Shown one piece after another: positions 5,036 to 9,081 of a stretch of 9,081 bases of DNA. Source of the stretch: JAAZIN01 sp033809435 (GTDB lineage: Bacteria > Bacillota > Dethiobacteria > DTU022); assembly GCA_033809435.1 (NCBI GenBank), contig JAPXLS010000088.1:1-9081 (forward strand), in the 5' to 3' direction. The translations under genes were made by a program, and so were the position numbers. Below the pieces are notes generated by a model. It was not told the DNA's origin and searched no databases. It saw only the letters and a list, made by a program, of their open reading frames with translations. Positions within the stretch are counted from its first letter, which is position 1. Every line of letters begins with the position of its first letter.

Positions 5036-5875
5036 TTATTTTTGGCAGTGGGAGCAGAAGTAGGTGCCGCGGCCGGCGGCAACGGTTCTCTCCACGAGGC
5101 GGCCGCAGCAGGGACAGGGTTCCCCCTTGCATCCGTAAACTGCCAGCTGCTCCTGGAAGGAACCCGCTTCGCCGCGGGCATCGCGATAATCGCGGGTGGT
5201 GGTGCCGCCGCAGGCAATGCCCGCGGCCAGGACATGGCGGATGGCCCGGTAAAGTGCGGCCCCCTCTTTTTCGCTCAATGTGGAAACAGGGCGGCAGGGG
5301 TGGATGCGGCTGCGGAAGAGGCTCTCATCGGTATATATATTTCCCATTCCCGACACAAAACCCTGGTCCAGAAGCAAGGGTTTGATCCTGGCGCGGGGCC
5401 TGGACCGGAGCAGTTCCAAAAAAACGGGTTCATCGACTTCATCCCACATATCGGGGCCCAGCCGGGGCAGCCCGGCCGCCTCGCGCTCCTCTTCCTTTTC
5501 CAGGAGCCAGAACCCTCCAAATTTTCGCTGGTCATGGAAATGGAGGGCGCCGCCGCCGGCAAAGGGCAGCTCCACCCGCAGGTGCCTCGCGCCGTCAGGG
5601 CAGCCGGCAGCGGCACCGTCTCCATCCCTGTATATCAGCCGCCCCGTCATCCGTAAATGGGCCGTCAGGATCCCCCGATCGAGGAGAAAGTAAAGGTATT
5701 TACCCTTTCGCACCGTCTCCCGGATGCGCCGCCCCCTGAGGCGGTGCCGGAAAGCATTTATTTCCGGATAGAATATGGCGCCGGGAAAATGGATCAGCGG
5801 CTCTGCAAACCCTTTACCGCGGACCAGCGGGGCCAGCTCCCGCCGGATGACCTCTACTTCGGGCAGTTCGGGCAT
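5036..5875 (-). CDS. mutM: Formamidopyrimidine/8-oxoguanine DNA glycosylase (Fpg/MutM)
   Basis: This 279-residue bifunctional glycosylase and AP lyase removes 8-oxoguanine and formamidopyrimidines from DNA. The start is ATG at 5875, because the mature enzyme needs Pro as the residue after Met (MPELPEVE); the frame is open further upstream, but that extension has no role and overlaps the end of polA. GGAGGT precedes this ATG by 4 nt. Catalytic Pro2 and Glu3 are present, Lys57 lies in VRKGKYLYF, and the helix-two-turn-helix with its DNA-contacting Asn is GMGNIYTDESLF (176-187). A C-terminal zinc finger uses Cys254, Cys257, Cys274 and Cys277, with Arg269 in the loop. All key residues are intact and the length is normal. 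It begins 32 bp after polA, so both repair enzymes are probably made from one transcript. Confidence 0.97.
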   Translation of the reverse strand: MPELPEVEVIRRELAPLVRGKGFAEPLIHFPGAIFYPEINAFRHRLRGRRIRETVRKGKYLYFLLDRGILTAHLRMTGRLIYRDGDGAAAGCPDGARHLRVELPFAGGGALHFHDQRKFGGFWLLEKEEEREAAGLPRLGPDMWDEVDEPVFLELLRSRPRARIKPLLLDQGFVSGMGNIYTDESLFRSRIHPCRPVSTLSEKEGAALYRAIRHVLAAGIACGGTTTRDYRDARGEAGSFQEQLAVYGCKGEPCPCCGRLVERTVAAGRGTYFCSHCQK

Positions 5876-5907
5876 GGCTACCTCCAGACAGCGATGCTGT
5901 CCCAGAT

Positions 5908-8604
5908 TTATTTTGAGCGGTTCCACGGCTCCACCTCGGCCCAGTTGAGACCGCATTTCAGATCGACTTTCAAAGGTATTTCCAGGGCGCAGGCCTGCTC
6001 CATGTCCCTGCGGATCACCGGGGCAAAAAACTCCAGCTCCCTCTCATCAACTTCAAATAGAAGCTCGTCATGTATCTGCAAAAGCAGCTGCGCCCCCAGC
6101 CCGCCGTCGCGGATGGTCCGGGCCACACGCAGCATGGCCAGCTTGATGATATCGGCGGCGGAACCCTGAACGGGGGTGTTGCGGGCCATCCGCTCGGCAA
6201 AGCTGCGCCTGCCGTAATGAGAGGAGCGTATTTCGGACAGGTAGCGCCGCCGCCCCATAATGGTGGCCACGTAGCCTGTTTCGCGGGCTCCTTCGATAAT
6301 GCGCTCCATGTATTCGCTGACCCCTTTGTAACGCTCAAAGTATTTCTCGATGTAGCGCTGCGCCTCCTGGCGGGACACCCCCAGGCCCCGGGCCAGCCCG
6401 TAATCGCTGATCCCGTAGACAATCCCGAAATTGACGGCCTTTGCCTTCGAGCGCATTTCCGGCGTAACTTCCTCGGGGTCGACATGAAAAACTTCGGCGG
6501 CGGTGCGGCGGTGAATGTCCTCATCCTTCCGGAAAGCATCGACAAGAATGGGATCGCGCGAGAGGTGCGCCAGCACCCGCAGCTCGATCTGCGAATAATC
6601 TGCAGCCAGAAATACCCGGCCGGGGCGGGAAGGGACAAAGGCATAGCGGATCCGCCTCCCCTCTTCCAGCCTTATGGGGATATTCTGCAAATTCGGATCA
6701 CTGCTGCTGAGCCGCCCCGTGGCGGTAATGGTCTGGTTGAAGGTGGTATAGATCCGGTGATCATCTTCCTCCACCAGGGGCAGCAGCCCGGAAAGGTAAG
6801 TCCCCTCCAGCTTGATCAGCCGGCGGTAGTGCAGAATCTCGGCCACGATCTCGTGCTGCGGCGCCAGCTCCGCCAGCACCCGCGCATCGGTTGAGTAGCC
6901 TGTTTTGGTCTTGCGCAGCGCCGGCAGCTTCAGCTTGTTGAAGAGGATCTCCGCCAGCTGCCGGGGCGAATTGAGGTTGAAACCCTCTCCGGCCAGGGTA
7001 TAGATCTTCGCCTCGATCCCCTCTATACGGCTGCGCACCTCCGCGGTAAGATCATGCAGCAGCGGCAGATCAACGGCAATCCCCTGCCTCTCCATCGTAG
7101 CCAGGACCGCCGCCAGGGGCAGCTCCAGCCTGTAGTAGAGCTCCTCCAGCGAGCGCTCCGCCAGGCCCGCGGCCAGCCTCTCCTGCAGGGGAAAGAGGGA
7201 GGCGGCGCCGGCTGCCAGTGCGGATCCGCGCTGCTCCGGGGAAAGCTGCTCCCGGCGGCTCCCGCGGCCCGCAGTTACCGGTGCCGGCAGGCCCGGGTAA
7301 TCGCTCAAAAGCCCTTCCAGCCCGTAACTGCCGCGCCCGGGATCCAGAAGATAGGCCGCCAGCTCGCAGTCAAAGGTAAAGGGCGGCTCTGCAAGACCGC
7401 TGTAACGGAAAAAGCTGCAGAAATATTTGATCCCATGGCCGATGAGGCCGCCGGAGCAGCGCTCGAAGGCCCGGGCAAGCGGCTCCCAGAGTCCGGACCG
7501 GGGCTCGAAATCCGCCGGCCGCAGGTAATAGCAGCGCTCTTCATCAAGCGCAAAGGCCAGGATTTCGGGAGGACGGCGCCAGTAAGGATGCCCCGGCGGC
7601 TGCTCCGCCAGAAGGGCCATTTTGGCGCCTGACCCGATCCCCTCAAGGATCCCGGCCAGCTGGGCCGGCCCTTCCACATGGCGTCCGCAGGGCAGCGGGG
7701 CAGGGGCGGCTTCCACCGCTCCGGGAAAGAGTGCGGCCACCCTTTCGGAAAAATTCTTGAACTCCAGCTCCCCGAAGAGCGCCAGCAGCTGTTCATAATC
7801 GGGCTCTTCCCGCCGGCAGCAGTCCGGGGTAAAGTGCAGCGGCAGGTCGCTGCGGATCCTGTTCAGCTCCCGCCCCTTGAACAGAAGATCCCTGTTTTCC
7901 GACAGGTTCTCCTTCAGTTTGCCCTTCATCCCGGGCAGGGCGTGAAGGATCCCCTCTATGGAGCCGTGCTCGGCCAGCAGTCGCCGGGCAGTCTTGTCGC
8001 CGATGCCGGGAATACCGGGGATGTTGTCGGAAGGATCGCCCTTGAGCGCCTTGAAATCCACCCACTGCTCCGGAGTCAGGCCGAACCGCTCCTGCAGGTA
8101 AGCCCGGTTGCAGCGGTCCACCTGCGTGATCCCCCGCCGCGTCAGCAGCACCTCGACAGCGTCATCGACAAGCTGCAGAAGATCCGCATCGCCCGAGACA
8201 ACCACCGCCTCGAGCTGCTCCGCCGCGGCCCTTTTCGCCAGGAATCCGATGACATCATCAGCCTCGAAGCCCGGCGCCTCGAAAACGGAAATACGCATCG
8301 CTTCAAGAATTTCACGGGTCCGGGCCATCTGCTCTCCCAGCTCCTGGGGAGTTTTCTCGCGATGCCCCTTGTAATCGGCATAGATCTGATGACGGAATGT
8401 CGGACCCGGCGGATCAACGGCCACGGCGATATATCCGGGCTGCTCCTCTTCAATGAGCCTGAAGAGCATGCTCAAGAAACCGTAAACGGCATTGGTGTGC
8501 TCCCCGCGGGCGGTCTGCATCGTTGGAGGCAGCGCATAGAATGCGCGGTGGATCAGACTATTCCCATCGATGATCACAAATTTTTCTCTCTTGTTCCCGG
8601 CCAA
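5908..8604 (-). CDS. polA: DNA polymerase I, proofreading-deficient
   Basis: This 898-residue polymerase fills gaps and removes RNA primers during repair and lagging-strand synthesis. I place the start at TTG 8604, six bases after a perfect AAGGAGGT; an ATG at 8670 is in frame but would add 22 poorly conserved residues and has no good ribosome site. The 5' nuclease domain (1 to about 290) has DGNSL (13-17), EADD (114-117), GDAD (138-141), DPSD (190-193) and an IPGIPGIGDKTA helix-hairpin-helix (195-206). The middle 3'-5' exonuclease domain has lost its metal ligands: the DTE motif is ALLAEQ (330-335), and the exo II and exo III Asp positions fall in IKYFCS and AAGAAS. The polymerase domain is intact: motif A with Asp669, motif B with Arg718, Lys722, Phe726 and Tyr730, and motif C HDE at 845-847. 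Loss of proofreading is usual in Bacillus and Thermus Pol I. Confidence 0.97.
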   Translation of the reverse strand: MAGNKREKFVIIDGNSLIHRAFYALPPTMQTARGEHTNAVYGFLSMLFRLIEEEQPGYIAVAVDPPGPTFRHQIYADYKGHREKTPQELGEQMARTREILEAMRISVFEAPGFEADDVIGFLAKRAAAEQLEAVVVSGDADLLQLVDDAVEVLLTRRGITQVDRCNRAYLQERFGLTPEQWVDFKALKGDPSDNIPGIPGIGDKTARRLLAEHGSIEGILHALPGMKGKLKENLSENRDLLFKGRELNRIRSDLPLHFTPDCCRREEPDYEQLLALFGELEFKNFSERVAALFPGAVEAAPAPLPCGRHVEGPAQLAGILEGIGSGAKMALLAEQPPGHPYWRRPPEILAFALDEERCYYLRPADFEPRSGLWEPLARAFERCSGGLIGHGIKYFCSFFRYSGLAEPPFTFDCELAAYLLDPGRGSYGLEGLLSDYPGLPAPVTAGRGSRREQLSPEQRGSALAAGAASLFPLQERLAAGLAERSLEELYYRLELPLAAVLATMERQGIAVDLPLLHDLTAEVRSRIEGIEAKIYTLAGEGFNLNSPRQLAEILFNKLKLPALRKTKTGYSTDARVLAELAPQHEIVAEILHYRRLIKLEGTYLSGLLPLVEEDDHRIYTTFNQTITATGRLSSSDPNLQNIPIRLEEGRRIRYAFVPSRPGRVFLAADYSQIELRVLAHLSRDPILVDAFRKDEDIHRRTAAEVFHVDPEEVTPEMRSKAKAVNFGIVYGISDYGLARGLGVSRQEAQRYIEKYFERYKGVSEYMERIIEGARETGYVATIMGRRRYLSEIRSSHYGRRSFAERMARNTPVQGSAADIIKLAMLRVARTIRDGGLGAQLLLQIHDELLFEVDERELEFFAPVIRRDMEQACALEIPLKVDLKCGLNWAEVEPWNRSK

Positions 8605-8675
8605 ACCCCTACCTCCTTCGCGCGCGGCTGAAGGTTCTTTCTCTTTTCTCCTCACCGGCCACAGGGGCAAAACAA

Positions 8676-8718
8676 GACACCCCCATTTCGAAGCATAGCA
8701 TCCCGAAATGAAGGTGTC
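8676..8718 (-). terminator. Long dyad overlapping the polA promoter; terminator-like on read-through transcripts
   Basis: Two 15-nt arms (8704-8718 and 8676-8690) are inverted repeats of each other at 13 of 15 positions, GACACC.. CATTTCG with a 13-nt spacer. On the minus-strand RNA the two mismatches become G-U pairs, giving an uninterrupted 15-bp stem, followed immediately by TTGTTTTG (8675-8668). This has the form of an intrinsic terminator for the small gene upstream. It covers the -35 hexamer, the -10 and the predicted start site, so it could instead, or also, be an operator. RNA started at the polA promoter would contain only the second arm and escape termination. Confidence 0.6.
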
Positions 8719-8720
8719 AA
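8692..8720 (-). promoter_or_regulatory. Sigma-A promoter of polA
   Basis: On the minus strand TTGACA (8720-8715) is separated by exactly 17 bp from TATGCT (8697-8692), and a TG one base before the -10 makes it an extended -10 promoter. The predicted start is near 8685, leaving a leader of about 80 nt before the TTG start codon with its AAGGAGGT. The perfect -35, ideal spacing and position 5' of polA make it the likely promoter for polA and the genes after it. Confidence 0.85.
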
Positions 8721-8744
8721 TGTAAATGCACCCAGTTATTTACA
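8721..8744 (-). promoter_or_regulatory. Candidate operator, TGTAAAT-N10-ATTTACA, abutting the -35
   Basis: A perfect 7-bp inverted repeat with a 10-bp spacer sits directly upstream of the polA -35 hexamer. The even, AT-rich arms in a GC-rich genome and a centre-to-centre distance of about 17 bp suggest a dimeric helix-turn-helix regulator. I do not recognise the site: it resembles the arms of BirA-type boxes in Firmicutes, but those have a longer spacer. Placement just upstream of the -35 could suit either activation or repression. Confidence 0.5.
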
Positions 8745-8830
8745 TCCCCGGCCCGGCAGTTTTCAGGCGCCGCCGGGAGTGCCGGGGAATGCCCAATACT
8801 CCCAGAAACGCCGGGACGGCTGTCCCCTGT

Positions 8831-9007
8831 TTACCTTTTGCGCCGTTTTTCCGATTCCTTTTCCCGGCGGGGGCGGAAGCGGGAACAATGCCGTTCGGGG
8901 TCCCACTCCTCGCCAAATTCGACCCGGCTCTGCCTGATCCGTTCATCATCCAGCCGGCAGCGGTTATTGCGCTGATTCTCACATTTTGCGCGGCAGGGCT
9001 CGTTCAA
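8831..9007 (-). CDS. 58-residue Cys-containing basic protein, unrecognised
   Basis: A TTG start at 9007 sits five bases after GGAGGTGA, and the frame ends in TAA at 8831. The product is small and strongly charged, with Cys5, Cys9, Cys17 and Cys41 (C-x3-C-x7-C, then the HC at 40-41) and a very basic tail (RFRPRREKESEKRRKR). Four Cys in a short, soluble chain suggest a metal-binding or disulphide-stabilised miniprotein, and the basic tail would suit nucleic-acid contact; both are inference, and I know no family for it. The frame stays open upstream to a GTG at 9058 and an ATG in between, but neither has a ribosome site as good. It lies 226 bp before polA in the same direction, with the polA promoter and a terminator-like dyad between, so it is probably a separate transcript. 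Confidence 0.55.
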   Translation of the reverse strand: MNEPCRAKCENQRNNRCRLDDERIRQSRVEFGEEWDPERHCSRFRPRREKESEKRRKR

Positions 9008-9081
9008 GCCTTTCACCTCCGATGGAGTTGGTAGGTTTATTTTCTCCATTCTGGGCACAATAACAGATGGTATTTATTTCT

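Noticed and set aside
5876..5956. A 27-residue N-terminal extension of MutM
   Set aside because: The enzyme uses the Pro after the initiator Met as its nucleophile, so translation must begin at MPELPEVE (ATG at 5875), which has its own GGAGGT.
7678..8631. A 317-codon plus-strand frame opposite the polA 5' nuclease region
   Set aside because: It lies wholly antisense to conserved Pol I sequence and reads as a Gly/Arg/Leu-rich mirror of it with no family signature.
8746..8812. Several overlapping GC-rich inverted repeats (GGGAGT/ACTCCC, CCCGGCA/TGCCGGG) between the 58-residue gene and polA
   Set aside because: They are mutually exclusive, short and made almost only of G and C, and no T tract follows; chance pairing is likely.
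8726..9034. A 102-codon plus-strand frame in the polA upstream region
   Set aside because: It runs across the polA promoter elements and is antisense to the better supported 58-residue gene; it has no ribosome site.

Overview
The window is a GC-rich stretch, almost entirely coded on the minus strand, that looks like the chromosome of an endospore-forming, high-GC Firmicute (Clostridia-type). The reasons are the gene order polA - mutM - ytaF - coaE, which is the Bacillus/Clostridia arrangement, the sporulation-associated membrane protein YtaF, a short gene resembling an alpha/beta-type small acid-soluble spore protein, and strong AAGGAGG-type ribosome binding sites, some in front of TTG or GTG starts. 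The assignment is an inference from gene content; no rRNA or tRNA gene is present, and I see no mobile element or CRISPR array.

Reading along the minus strand from right to left: a 58-residue Cys-containing small protein (9007-8831) is followed by a 226-bp regulatory region. That region holds a good sigma-A promoter (TTGACA, 17 bp, TATGCT with an extended -10 TG), a large dyad that overlaps the promoter and reads as a terminator on through-transcripts, and a second dyad abutting the -35. Next come polA (DNA polymerase I, proofreading site destroyed), mutM (8-oxoguanine/formamidopyrimidine DNA glycosylase), ytaF (MntP-like membrane protein), coaE (dephospho-CoA kinase), a membrane-anchored lytic transglycosylase and an isocitrate dehydrogenase. 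Close spacing and one 47-bp overlap (coaE/transglycosylase) suggest one operon, with a possible extra control point in the mutM-ytaF gap. The set joins DNA repair synthesis, CoA synthesis, cell-wall cleavage and a TCA-cycle step; it is probably linked by shared transcription and not by one pathway.

The isocitrate dehydrogenase converges on the only plus-strand gene, the SASP-like gene at 1699-1881. A strong 13-bp terminator hairpin lies between them.

Left of the SASP-like gene, and divergent from it, are two very short membrane-protein genes (45 and 59 residues, the latter SPW-repeat-like), then a nitrilase-superfamily protein that has lost all three catalytic residues, then the start of a further gene cut by the window edge. 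This left block is the least conventional part. The most interesting items are the nitrilase-fold pseudoenzyme with its small membrane-protein neighbours, and the polA promoter embedded in a terminator-like dyad.
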